Positions 51,464 through 59,485 of a stretch of DNA of 64,000 nucleotides are shown here, one piece after another (position 1 is the first letter of the stretch; each line of letters begins with the position of its first letter). This DNA is from Marivivens aquimaris. Lineage in GTDB: Bacteria; Pseudomonadota; Alphaproteobacteria; Rhodobacterales; Rhodobacteraceae. Location: positions 2,075,001 to 2,139,000 of the forward strand of contig NZ_JADBGB010000001.1 in the NCBI RefSeq assembly GCF_015220045.1, given 5' to 3'. The position numbers and the translations under genes were made by a program. The notes beneath the pieces were generated by a model that was given only the letters and a program-made list of their open reading frames with translations, did not search any database and was not told the origin of the DNA.

Positions 51464-52261
51464 ATGCGAATCTTCGGACGGCTGGCGGTGGCGCTGGCCT
51501 TCTTTGCTACATCGTCATTGGCGCAGGACGGACGTCTCATGCGCCTGTCTACCGGACAGGACAGCCGCGGCTGGGAAGCGGTCGGCCGCCTCGACATCGA
51601 AGGCAAAGGGTTCTGCACGGCCTCGCTCATCCGCGAAGACCTCGTCCTCACAGCCGCCCATTGCGTCTATGACCGAACGGGCGAGCCCGTCGCAGCGGAC
51701 CGCTTCACGTTCAACGCAGGCCTGCGCGAAGGCCGCGCCGAAGCCTACCGCAACGTCCGCCGCGTCGTGGTGCATCCTGGCTATGTCTACCACAGCGGAG
51801 ATACGGCGACCGAAGTCGCCCGCGATCTGGCGCTTCTGCAACTCGAACTCCCCATCCGCACCACGCGCATCCGGCCCTACGCTGTCGCATCCGACGCGAT
51901 GCAGAACGAAGAGATCGGCGTGGTGTCATACGCCCGCGGACGCGAAGAGGCTCCGTCGCTGCAAGACGTCTGCCGCGTGGTCGGCTCGCAAGAAGACATC
52001 CTGATTATGTCCTGCGAAGTGAACTTCGGTGCCTCCGGCTCCCCTGTTTTCCGCATCGCATCAGATGGCGCAAAGATTGTGTCCGTGGTCTCCGCCATGT
52101 CAGAGCTCAAGGGCAACGCCGTTTCACTCGGAACATCCCTTGGACGGCCCCTGCAAGAACTCCTCGCAGCCTTCGACGGAACCACTGTCGACAGCGCCCG
52201 CCCGCGCGTCATTACCCCCGGCGAACGTAACGACACTGGCGCGAAATTCATCCGCCCGTAA
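51464..52261 (+). CDS. Secreted trypsin-like serine protease
   Basis: This 265-residue protein has a signal peptide ending SSLA and a chymotrypsin-fold domain with the triad H66 (LTAAHC), D121 (RDLALLQL) and S191 (GASGSP). Four cysteines could form disulfides. It follows glcF by 42 bases on the same strand and precedes the hsp20 gene; a role in envelope protein quality control is possible but unproven. There is no PDZ domain, so it is not DegP-like. Confidence 0.88.
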   Translation: MRIFGRLAVALAFFATSSLAQDGRLMRLSTGQDSRGWEAVGRLDIEGKGFCTASLIREDLVLTAAHCVYDRTGEPVAADRFTFNAGLREGRAEAYRNVRRVVVHPGYVYHSGDTATEVARDLALLQLELPIRTTRIRPYAVASDAMQNEEIGVVSYARGREEAPSLQDVCRVVGSQEDILIMSCEVNFGASGSPVFRIASDGAKIVSVVSAMSELKGNAVSLGTSLGRPLQELLAAFDGTTVDSARPRVITPGERNDTGAKFIRP

Positions 52262-52266
52262 AGGGT

Positions 52267-52297
52267 CTTGAAACGCCGCCAGACCCTCCCCACTTCA
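52267..52297 (+). promoter_or_regulatory. Sigma-32 (RpoH) type heat-shock promoter of the hsp20 gene
   Basis: CTTGAA (52267-52272) is followed after 16 bases by CCCACTTCA, close to the heat-shock consensus CTTGAA-N13-17-CCCCATnTA. It leaves a leader of about 80 bases before the hsp20 start. Confidence 0.75.
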
Positions 52298-52304
52298 ATA
52301 AAAC

Positions 52305-52386
52305 GGAACGCCCACAGAGGGTTCCGGATTTCAGGCCTGTCCATGTCGGAAGGCCAAAGAAGTTGTCGCTCAATGGAGGATAACCC
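52305..52386 (+). promoter_or_regulatory. Structured hsp20 leader, possible RNA thermometer
   Basis: The leader can form GGCCT/AGGCC and, next to the start, GTTGTC paired with GATAAC, with the GGAGG ribosome-binding site in the loop and the edge of the stem. Alphaproteobacterial small heat-shock genes often have ROSE-type thermometers of this size. The characteristic ROSE UUGCU element was not clearly found. Confidence 0.4.
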
Positions 52387-52854
52387 ATGCGAACCTTTGA
52401 TCTTGCACCGCTTTACCGTGCCACCGTCGGCTTTGACCAAATGGCCGAGATGATGGACCGCGTCCTGACCAACGACGCAAGCGCGCAGACCTACCCCCCG
52501 TACAATATCGAAAAGACCGACGAGCAAAGCTGGCGCATTTCGCTGGCCGTTGCAGGCTTCACCGATGAAGACCTGACTGTCGAAGTTCGCGAGAACGCTC
52601 TTCTAGTGACCGGCAAGAAAGCCGAAGACGAAACCCCGCGCACTTACCTGCACCGCGGCATCGCCACCCGCGCATTCGAGCGCCGTTTCCATATCGCCGA
52701 TCACGTCCGCGCTGTTGGTGCGACCCACGAAAACGGTATGCTGCATATCGACCTCGTCCGCGAAGTACCCGAAGCGCTCAAACCGCGCCGTATCGAGATC
52801 GGCAAAGGTGCCTCGACTCAGAAAGAACTGGTCGACGCCCAGACCGTCAACTGA
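52387..52854 (+). CDS. ibpA: Small heat-shock protein (Hsp20/IbpA family)
   Basis: This 155-residue ATP-independent chaperone has an N-terminal arm (MRTFDLAPLYRATVGFDQM), an alpha-crystallin domain (about 36-130, WRISLAVAGFTDEDL to MLHIDLVRE) and a C-terminal (P)RRIEI motif that mediates oligomer contacts. GGAGG lies 7 bases before the ATG. A sigma-32-type promoter and a structured leader precede it. Confidence 0.93.
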   Translation: MRTFDLAPLYRATVGFDQMAEMMDRVLTNDASAQTYPPYNIEKTDEQSWRISLAVAGFTDEDLTVEVRENALLVTGKKAEDETPRTYLHRGIATRAFERRFHIADHVRAVGATHENGMLHIDLVREVPEALKPRRIEIGKGASTQKELVDAQTVN

Positions 52855-52860
52855 TGGCGC

Positions 52861-52930
52861 GAGGGGGCTGTCTGCCCCCTCTTGGCCTCCGGCCAATTCA
52901 CCCCCGAGGATATTTGCCGCACAAAGGCAG
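52861..52930 (+). repeat. 3'-end palindromic element, copy D
   Basis: It lies 6 bases after the hsp20 stop and reads GAGGGGGCTGTCTGCCCCC, a GGCCTCCGGCC hairpin, CACCCCC, GAGGATATTT and a tail ending GCACAAAGGCA. It is in inverted orientation relative to copy E, about 120 bases away. Confidence 0.8.
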
Positions 52931-52939
52931 GCCTTAGGG

Positions 52940-53056
52940 AGATATTAACGAGTTCCTCCCAAGTTAACTCGTGCGGTACAGGCGGGGACGCCGATGACCG
53001 CGCACGAAGGCGAAAGCCAAAGCCCGGCACGGAGAAAATCCGCGCCGGGCTTTTTG
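52940..53056 (+). ncRNA. Candidate small RNA with CCUCCC loop and terminator
   Basis: Between two inverted palindromic elements is a gene-less stretch whose first half forms a hairpin (ACGAGTT 52948-52954 with AACTCGT 52966-52972; an alternative TTAAC/GTTAA stem also works). Either fold exposes CCTCCC, complementary to ribosome-binding sites. It ends in a strong rho-independent terminator. The design resembles the CUCCUCCC-loop sRNAs of Rhodobacteraceae, but no upstream DUF1127 gene is present. No clear promoter was found. Confidence 0.45.
53019..53056 (+). terminator. Rho-independent terminator of the candidate sRNA
   Basis: AGCCCGGC (53021-53028) pairs with GCCGGGCT (53044-53051) around a 15-base loop, followed by a run of five T. 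Confidence 0.8.
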
Positions 53057-53113
53057 CCTTTGTGCCAGAAATATCCCGGGGGAGCGGCGGAGCCGCGGGG
53101 GCAGAGCCCCCAC
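53055..53113 (-). repeat. 3'-end palindromic element, copy E
   Basis: Read on the minus strand it begins about 10 bases after the polA stop: GTGGGGGCTCTGCCCCC, a GCGGCTCCGCCGC hairpin, CCCCCGGGATATTT and a tail ending GCACAAAGGCA. It is an inverted partner of copy D. Confidence 0.8.
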
Positions 53114-53123
53114 CCGCCCGAAT

Positions 53124-55931
53124 TCAGTGAGCCTGCGCCCAGTTGCTACCAACGCCGGCATCCACGCTCAATTTAACGTCGAGCTTCACAGCAGGGTCGG
53201 CGGCGCCCTCCATGGCGGCGCGGGCTTTTTCGATCAGTTTGCCTTCTGCACCCTCTTGGACCTCAAAGATGAGTTCATCGTGGACTTGAAGCAGCATCTT
53301 CGCGGGCAGCCCCTCAATCGCGTCCTCCATGCGCACCATCGCGCGGCGGATGATGTCAGCAGCGGTGCCTTGGATCGGGGCATTGATCGCAGCGCGTTTG
53401 GCAAAGCCTGCCGTCGGGCCCTTGGCGTTAATCTCGGGCGTATGGATTTTGCGACCGAACAGCGTCTGCACGTAGCCGTGGTCTTTTGCGAACTTCACCG
53501 TCTCGTCCATGTAGGCGCGGATGCCGGGGAAGCGCTCGAAATAGCGGTCGATGAAGCCCTGCGCTTCGGCACGGGGGATGCGCAGGTTGCGCGCGAGGCC
53601 GAAGCCCGAGATGCCGTATATGACGCCGAAGTTGATCGCTTTTGCCTGACGGCGAATGTCCGAAGTCATCTCTTCCAGCGGAACGTCGAACATCTCGGAC
53701 GCCGTCAGCGCGTGAATGTCCTGACCGTCGCGGAACGCCTGTTTCAGCGTGTCGATACCCGCCACGTGCGCGAGGATGCGCAGTTCGATCTGGCTGTAGT
53801 CGAGCGAGACGATCACGTTGCCGGGTTCGGCAACGAAGGCCTCTCGGATGCGGCGGCCTTCTTCGCTGCGGACGGGGATGTTTTGCAGGTTCGGGTCGGT
53901 TGACGACAGACGTCCTGTGTTCGCTCCCGTCTGCATGTAGGATGTGTGAACGCGGCCCGTTTCAGGATCGATGTGGTTTTGCAGTGCGTCTGTGTAGGTC
54001 GATTTCAGCTTCGACAGCTGACGCCAGTCGAGGACCAGTCGCGGCAATTCGTGTTCGGTCGCGAGGTCTTCGAGGATATCGGCGCCGGTCGAATAGGCTC
54101 CGTTCTTGCCCTTCTTACCGCCAGGCAGGCTCAGGTCGTCGAACAGCACCTCGCCAAGCTGTTTCGGCGAGCCGACGTTGAAATCGCGGCCAGCGGCCTT
54201 CTGGATTTCGTCCTCGAGCTGCGCCATTTTCTGCGCGAAGGCATTGGACATACGGCTGAGCGTGTCGCGGTCGACTTTGACACCGCGCATTTCCATGCGC
54301 TCCAGCACAGGCACCAGCGGACGTTCGAGCGTCTCGTAGACCGTCGTCACTTTCTGCTGGTGAAGCTGCGGTTTGAACCGCTCCCACAGGCGCAGGGTGA
54401 TGTCGGCGTCCTCTGCGGCGTACTTCACCGCATCGGCCACGGGAACGCGGTCGAAGGTGATCATCGACTTGCCCGATCCGAGCAGCGATTTGATCGGGAT
54501 CGGCGTATGGTCGAGGTAACGCTCGGCCAGCGTGTCCATGCCGTGGTTATGGATGCCCGCGAACAGCGCATAGGACATCAGCATGGTGTCGTCGATCGGG
54601 CCGAGCGTGATGCCGTAGCGGCTCAGCACCTTGCTGTCGTACTTCATGTTCTGGCCGATCTTAAGAACGCTTTCGTCCTCCAACATCGGCTTTAAAAGGC
54701 CCAGCGCCTCGTTCAGATCGATCTGCCCTTCGGCGCGTGCATCGCCGCCGAACAGGTCGTCGGTGGCCGAGGCACGGTGGCCGAGCGGGACGTAGCACGC
54801 CTTGCCAGCCTCAACGCAAAGCGACACGCCGACCAGTTCAGCCTGCATTTCATTGAGCGACGTCGTCTCGGTATCGAAGGCGACATAGCCGCGCTCATAG
54901 GCCTGCGCGATCCAGCCCTTCAGAGCCTCGACATCACTGACGCATTCGTAGTCGTCGGGATTGAACGGCAGTGCCTCGGGCGCATCCGCGGGCGCGGCGT
55001 CGGGACTATCGGGGGTCACTTCGGCAACGGTAGGTGCATCGACGCCCAGCTTGTCGGCGATACGCTTGGTGATCGTGCGGAATTCCATCTCGGCAAGGAA
55101 ACCGAGCAGCTTTTCCGGCTCAGGATCGCGGATCTCCAGCTCTTCGATGGTGAAATCCAGCTCCATATCGCAATCGAGCTGCACCAGCTTTTTCGAGATT
55201 TCGATCTGCTCGCGGAATTCGATCAGGGTCTGGCGACGCTTGGGCTGTTTGATCTCTTCTGCGCGGTCGAGAAGCGTTTCCAGATCGCCGTATTCGTTGA
55301 TGAGAAGGGCGGCGGTCTTGATACCGATGCCAGGCGCGCCCGGCACGTTATCGACAGAGTCGCCAGCCAGCGCCTGCACGTCCACAACGCGCTCCGGCCC
55401 GACGCCGAATTTTTCCTCGACGCCTTCGCGGTCAATGCGCTTGTTCTTCATCGGGTCGAGCATTTCGACACCGTCACCGACGAGTTGCATCAGGTCCTTG
55501 TCCGACGACACGATGGTCACACGGCCGCCAGCCTCGCGCGCACGGCAGGACAGAGTCGCGATGATATCGTCGGCCTCATAGCCTTCGATCTCGTGGCAGG
55601 CGATGTTGAACGCGCGGGTTGCCTCGCGGGTCAGCGGGAACTGGGGCTTCAGATCCTCGGGCGCAGGCGGACGGTGCGCTTTGTACTGGTCGTAGATCGC
55701 GTTGCGGAAGGAATCACCCGAATGGTCGAAAATGACCGCCACGTGGGTCGCTGCATCGGGGCCGGTATTCCCTTCGACATAACGCTGGAGCATGTTCACA
55801 AAGCCGCTCACCGCGCCCACAGGCAGGCCATCGGATTTACGGGTCAGCGGGGGAAGCGCGTGGTAGGCGCGAAAGATGAACGCCGATCCGTCGATGAGAT
55901 GGAGGTGACAACCTTTACCGAAACCGCTCAT
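53124..55931 (-). CDS. polA: DNA polymerase I
   Basis: This 935-residue enzyme has all three domains: a 5'-3' exonuclease (about 1-300, with FIFRAYHALPPLTR and ALAGDSVDNVPGAPGIG), a 3'-5' exonuclease (about 335-525, with FDTETTSLN keeping the catalytic DxE) and the polymerase (about 550-935, with VSLDYSQIELRILAHVAG and LLQVHDELIFEV). It is used in repair and Okazaki-fragment maturation. AAGGAA precedes the ATG. Confidence 0.97.
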   Translation of the reverse strand: MSGFGKGCHLHLIDGSAFIFRAYHALPPLTRKSDGLPVGAVSGFVNMLQRYVEGNTGPDAATHVAVIFDHSGDSFRNAIYDQYKAHRPPAPEDLKPQFPLTREATRAFNIACHEIEGYEADDIIATLSCRAREAGGRVTIVSSDKDLMQLVGDGVEMLDPMKNKRIDREGVEEKFGVGPERVVDVQALAGDSVDNVPGAPGIGIKTAALLINEYGDLETLLDRAEEIKQPKRRQTLIEFREQIEISKKLVQLDCDMELDFTIEELEIRDPEPEKLLGFLAEMEFRTITKRIADKLGVDAPTVAEVTPDSPDAAPADAPEALPFNPDDYECVSDVEALKGWIAQAYERGYVAFDTETTSLNEMQAELVGVSLCVEAGKACYVPLGHRASATDDLFGGDARAEGQIDLNEALGLLKPMLEDESVLKIGQNMKYDSKVLSRYGITLGPIDDTMLMSYALFAGIHNHGMDTLAERYLDHTPIPIKSLLGSGKSMITFDRVPVADAVKYAAEDADITLRLWERFKPQLHQQKVTTVYETLERPLVPVLERMEMRGVKVDRDTLSRMSNAFAQKMAQLEDEIQKAAGRDFNVGSPKQLGEVLFDDLSLPGGKKGKNGAYSTGADILEDLATEHELPRLVLDWRQLSKLKSTYTDALQNHIDPETGRVHTSYMQTGANTGRLSSTDPNLQNIPVRSEEGRRIREAFVAEPGNVIVSLDYSQIELRILAHVAGIDTLKQAFRDGQDIHALTASEMFDVPLEEMTSDIRRQAKAINFGVIYGISGFGLARNLRIPRAEAQGFIDRYFERFPGIRAYMDETVKFAKDHGYVQTLFGRKIHTPEINAKGPTAGFAKRAAINAPIQGTAADIIRRAMVRMEDAIEGLPAKMLLQVHDELIFEVQEGAEGKLIEKARAAMEGAADPAVKLDVKLSVDAGVGSNWAQAH

Positions 55932-56098
55932 TCCGTTTCCTTCCCCGTTTTTAGTCAGAGAGGTTGTGTCACGTTCCGCCGCATCCTTCCAGTCGCGTTT
56001 TGTTCTGCATCGGCAGGCTCAAGCCGAACATGCAGACACACAAAAGCACGGCCAGTTGCCCAGCCGCGCCTCAAACCATTCCGGTCAGACCTAGAAAA

Positions 56099-56281
56099 TC
56101 AGTGGTCGTGCGAAGGGTTGTCGCTGATCTCGTAACGGCAATCGCAGTACGGGCACTCGACGAAGCCCTCTTCGTGCGGGATCGTCAGCCAGACGCGCGG
56201 ATGGCCCAGAGCACCTTCGCCACCGTCACAGGCGATCTTGTACGTGTCGACGATCTTGGTTTCGGGTGCTGCAATGGTCAT
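56099..56281 (-). CDS. CHCC zinc-finger protein (NDUFS6-like)
   Basis: This 60-residue protein has the zf-CHCC pattern with C18, H27, C43 and C46 as zinc ligands (IACDGG, LGHPRVWL, CPYCDCRY). It is the bacterial relative of the complex I accessory subunit NDUFS6. The ATG at 56281 was chosen over a GTG one codon upstream. It lies upstream of polA on the same strand, 167 bases away. Confidence 0.88.
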   Translation of the reverse strand: MTIAAPETKIVDTYKIACDGGEGALGHPRVWLTIPHEEGFVECPYCDCRYEISDNPSHDH

Positions 56282-56374
56282 CACTTGGCCTATATGGTTG
56301 TCGCGGGACTTGGCCCGCTTTAGATCGGGAACAAGGTTATATCAAGCCCAAGCATGGGCAAGCGGGAAAGTACT

Positions 56375-57307
56375 ATGACGGAAAACGCCATCGAGATCGA
56401 AGGTCTGCGCAAGACTTATGCGGCCACGCCCCGCACCGAAGCCAAAGAAGCGCTGAAGGGAATCGATCTCAACATCCCGCGCGGCTCGATCTTCGGCCTT
56501 CTCGGCCCGAACGGCGCAGGCAAATCGACGATCATCAACATCCTCGCTGGCCTCGTGAACAAAACCGGTGGCCGCGTGAATATCTGGGGCTTCGATCAGG
56601 ACAAGAACCCACGCCAGTCCCGCGCCGCCATCGGCATCATGCCGCAAGAGCCGAATCTCGATCCGTTTTTCACTCCGCGCGGCAGCCTCGAAGTACAAGC
56701 GGGCCTCTACGGCGTGCCGAAATCGCAGCGCCGCACCAAGGAAATCCTCGAGCTCATCGGCCTCACCGACAAAGCCGAAGCCTACGCGCGCTCACTCTCG
56801 GGCGGTATGCGCCGCCGCCTCTTGCTAGGCAAAGCGCTGGTCCACACCCCGCAGATCCTCGTCCTTGACGAGCCGACCGCTGGCGTCGACATCGAACTGC
56901 GCAACATGCTCTGGGCCAACGTCCGCCGCCTGAACGAAGAGCAAGGCATGACGATCATCCTCACCACGCACTACCTCGAAGAAGCGCAGGAAATGTGTGA
57001 CGAGATCGCGATCATCAACCATGGGCAGCTGATCACCCGCGACACTACCGCCAATCTGCTCGGCCGCCTCGACAGCAAAACCATGGTGATCACGCCCGCC
57101 GTTGAGACCGCGATCCCCGACCTGCCCGCAGGCCTCACCGCCGCAACGCGCAAAGACGGCAGTCTCGCCTTCACCTACAAACCGCGCGAAACCTCCGCCG
57201 AAGAAGTCCTCGCCGTGGTCCACAACGCTGGCATCCGCATCGCGGACGTGAAAACCGAAGAAGCCGACCTCGAAGACGTCTTCCTCGCCCTCACCTCCAA
57301 TAAATAA
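56375..57307 (+). CDS. ABC-2-type transporter ATP-binding protein (no adjacent permease)
   Basis: This 310-residue ATPase has Walker A GPNGAGKST (about 46-54), the signature LSGGMRRRLLLGKAL, Walker B LVLDEPTAGVD and the H-loop TTHYLEEAQEMCD. The C-terminal extension ending DLEDVFLALT is typical of drug or polysaccharide exporters of the ABC-2 class. The expected permease gene is absent on both sides: HIT follows on the other strand and the zinc-finger gene is divergent. The ATG at 56375 was chosen over one seven codons earlier. Confidence 0.87.
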   Translation: MTENAIEIEGLRKTYAATPRTEAKEALKGIDLNIPRGSIFGLLGPNGAGKSTIINILAGLVNKTGGRVNIWGFDQDKNPRQSRAAIGIMPQEPNLDPFFTPRGSLEVQAGLYGVPKSQRRTKEILELIGLTDKAEAYARSLSGGMRRRLLLGKALVHTPQILVLDEPTAGVDIELRNMLWANVRRLNEEQGMTIILTTHYLEEAQEMCDEIAIINHGQLITRDTTANLLGRLDSKTMVITPAVETAIPDLPAGLTAATRKDGSLAFTYKPRETSAEEVLAVVHNAGIRIADVKTEEADLEDVFLALTSNK

Positions 57308-57327
57308 GGGCGCAGAAAACCGCGCCC
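57308..57327 (+). terminator. Weak terminator after the ABC ATPase gene
   Basis: GGGCGC and GCGCCC pair around an eight-base A-rich loop, followed by TCTCTTC. Confidence 0.5.
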
Positions 57328-57329
57328 TC

Positions 57330-57388
57330 TCTTCATTCTGATAAAAATACCTCCGCCGGAGGCACCGCTCGCGCAACGCGCGGGCGGA
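57330..57388 (-). repeat. 3'-end palindromic element, copy F
   Basis: Read on the minus strand directly after the HIT-gene stop: a GCGCG-rich palindrome, a CCTCCGGCGGAGG palindrome, then GGTATTTTTATCAGAATG and AAGA. The first part has diverged, but the tail matches copies A and B. Confidence 0.65.
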
Positions 57389-57751
57389 TCAGATCGCCAG
57401 CATCTTGCCCAGCGGCTGTCCTGCAAGAATGTGCAGGTGATAATGCGGCACTTCCTGACCGCCATGGTCGCGGGTGTTGGCAATGGCGCGGAAACCGTCC
57501 TCGGCGTTGATCTGTTTGCACACCTCGGCGACCGCCTGCATAAACCCGACCTGCTCTTCAGCACTCGCTTCCATCGCGAAATGGTCCAGCGACATGTACG
57601 GCCCCTTCGGGATCACCAGCACATGGACCGGCGCTTGAGGCGCGATGTCTTCGAACGCCAGCGCGTGGTCGTTTTCGTAAACAGTCTTGTTCGGGATCTC
57701 GCCGCGCAGGATGCGGGCAAAGATATTCTGCGGATCGTAATCGAACGCCAT
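57389..57751 (-). CDS. HIT-family nucleotide hydrolase (HinT-like)
   Basis: This 120-residue protein has the histidine triad HYHLHILAG at residues 103-111 and the upstream FEDIAPQAPVHVLVIPK strand. HinT proteins hydrolyse adenosine phosphoramidates. GAGG lies 8 bases before the ATG. It is downstream of the GT14 gene on the same strand with 8 bases between them. Confidence 0.93.
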   Translation of the reverse strand: MAFDYDPQNIFARILRGEIPNKTVYENDHALAFEDIAPQAPVHVLVIPKGPYMSLDHFAMEASAEEQVGFMQAVAEVCKQINAEDGFRAIANTRDHGGQEVPHYHLHILAGQPLGKMLAI

Positions 57752-57759
57752 GTCGGGCC

Positions 57760-59337
57760 TCAGTCGTGGAACAGGTATGGGGTTTCGGCGATCAGCCGCG
57801 CCTCCTCGTCGGAGACTGACAGAAACTGGCCAAGCGCGCGAGCATTCGCTTCGACCGGATCGCTTTCGTTAATGGTGTAGTAGTGGGTAAACCGCGCCTC
57901 GCGGATGCGCTCCGCTTCATGGAGCACGTCATTGCGCACGGACGGAAGCAGGCGCGACATCGCATCGGCAGGCGTCTCGCCGCCCGCCAGACCGACGCGT
58001 TGTGCATGGCCTTGCAGGTAGTCGTCAGAGAACTGGCACTGCACGACCATGATCCGCGTGGTGGCGCGGTCGTTGACGAAGTCCTGCATCAGATCGAGGC
58101 TGGAAGTGTCCATACACACCACCATCCGGTCCGACTGGTGATAGTCGAACAGCATCCGCATCAGCGCACGCCGGTGGCGATGGCGTTTGGACAGGCTGTC
58201 CTGAATACCGCCAAGGTCCGGCAGGTCTGTATTCTCCTCGTTGAACAGATAGGCCACGGTCGGCAAATCCGTGCGGGCCGAGATCGACTGGATCAGACGC
58301 TTCGCGACGTGCCACTTCTTGCAGGCAATAATCAGCAACTCGCGCTCCGGCCCGAGGCTGGCCTCGGTTTCCCAGAAGCGCGGTGCGAAACGGCGGCCCT
58401 CGCGGCCCCTGCCCGTCAGAAAGTCAAACAGCTTGCGCCCCTCGTTCGAGATGCCGAAATGATCCCGCTCCGACGCCCAAAGCTTACCGAGCCGTTTCTT
58501 CAGTTCTTTCGCTTCAGGGCTGATCTTGCGCGCGAACAGCGTGTCCTGCGCCAACAACAGATCGTAGTGGTCGTTGTAGAATGTCACCGGCATCCCGTAG
58601 TCCGTGAACATCAGGAACGTCAGCGTGCGTGTCTCGATTTCCTTCGCAGGCACGAGGTGCCGCACGAGCGTCTGGAAAAACGTTTCATCAGGAATCCACG
58701 TGGTCTCGAAGAACTTCATCACGTCCTTCCGCTGCCGCGTGAATTCGAGAATCTTTTCCACTGTCTGACGGCGCAGACACCACCACTGGCTGCCGATCTG
58801 CACGTCGATATCGTGCGGGATCTCGCGGGTCAGACCGAAACGGCGTTGCAACCAGAACGACCAATAGAACCGGCGCTTCTGGGTTCGCTCGTTGAACCAG
58901 TGACGGTAGATCAGGCGCTCTTCTTTCATGCCCGTCTTGATCCAGTCGCTCTTGAAGAAGTCGAAACTCTCCACGAAGTCGCAGTCGTGCCGATCAAGAA
59001 AGCTGTGCGCATACCGCGCCGATTTCGTCGCCATGCAATCGCCCGACAGCATGTAGAAATGCGTTGCACGGGGGAACGCCTCTTCTGCCGCGATGATCGC
59101 TTCGAGCGACGCTGCAACGAGGCTCCACTCACCCCACCCGCATTTCAGGCGTTTGCGCGCGTATGTGACATTCGGATTATCGGCGAGTTCCGTGCGGATT
59201 CGATCGAAATACGCCTTGGGCGCACGGGCGTCGAAATGGATCGAAATATAGTCGCCTGCAGCAGTCAGCTGTTCAGCCTGCTGGATGATCGCGTCAGGAT
59301 CTTTGTGGCAGAGAAGTATGAACGCGATTTTTGCCAT
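57760..59337 (-). CDS. GT14 (core-2/I-branching-like) glycosyltransferase with DUF5928 domain
   Basis: This 525-residue protein has an N-terminal GT14 beta-1,6-N-acetylglucosaminyltransferase-like domain (about 1-270: FILLCHKDPDAIIQQ, CGWGEWSLVAASLEAI, FYMLSGDCMATKSA, GSQWWCLRR, WIPDETFFQTLV). A C-terminal DUF5928 domain follows (about 300-525), a combination known from Rhodobacteraceae. No membrane helix is visible. It is divergent from a sulfotransferase gene, which suggests joint work on a surface glycan. The acceptor is unknown. Confidence 0.83.
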   Translation of the reverse strand: MAKIAFILLCHKDPDAIIQQAEQLTAAGDYISIHFDARAPKAYFDRIRTELADNPNVTYARKRLKCGWGEWSLVAASLEAIIAAEEAFPRATHFYMLSGDCMATKSARYAHSFLDRHDCDFVESFDFFKSDWIKTGMKEERLIYRHWFNERTQKRRFYWSFWLQRRFGLTREIPHDIDVQIGSQWWCLRRQTVEKILEFTRQRKDVMKFFETTWIPDETFFQTLVRHLVPAKEIETRTLTFLMFTDYGMPVTFYNDHYDLLLAQDTLFARKISPEAKELKKRLGKLWASERDHFGISNEGRKLFDFLTGRGREGRRFAPRFWETEASLGPERELLIIACKKWHVAKRLIQSISARTDLPTVAYLFNEENTDLPDLGGIQDSLSKRHRHRRALMRMLFDYHQSDRMVVCMDTSSLDLMQDFVNDRATTRIMVVQCQFSDDYLQGHAQRVGLAGGETPADAMSRLLPSVRNDVLHEAERIREARFTHYYTINESDPVEANARALGQFLSVSDEEARLIAETPYLFHD

Positions 59338-59485
59338 CTAAGAAACAGTCAGTGCCCGCTGTATAGTCCTGAATACTTTGATATTCTCACCAATCGTTGT
59401 ATTCAACGAACCGACTGATTGATATGTCGATAACATCCGGACTTGTCGCAAAACAAGTGACAGGTCGTGTCAAAAGGGGACGTGC

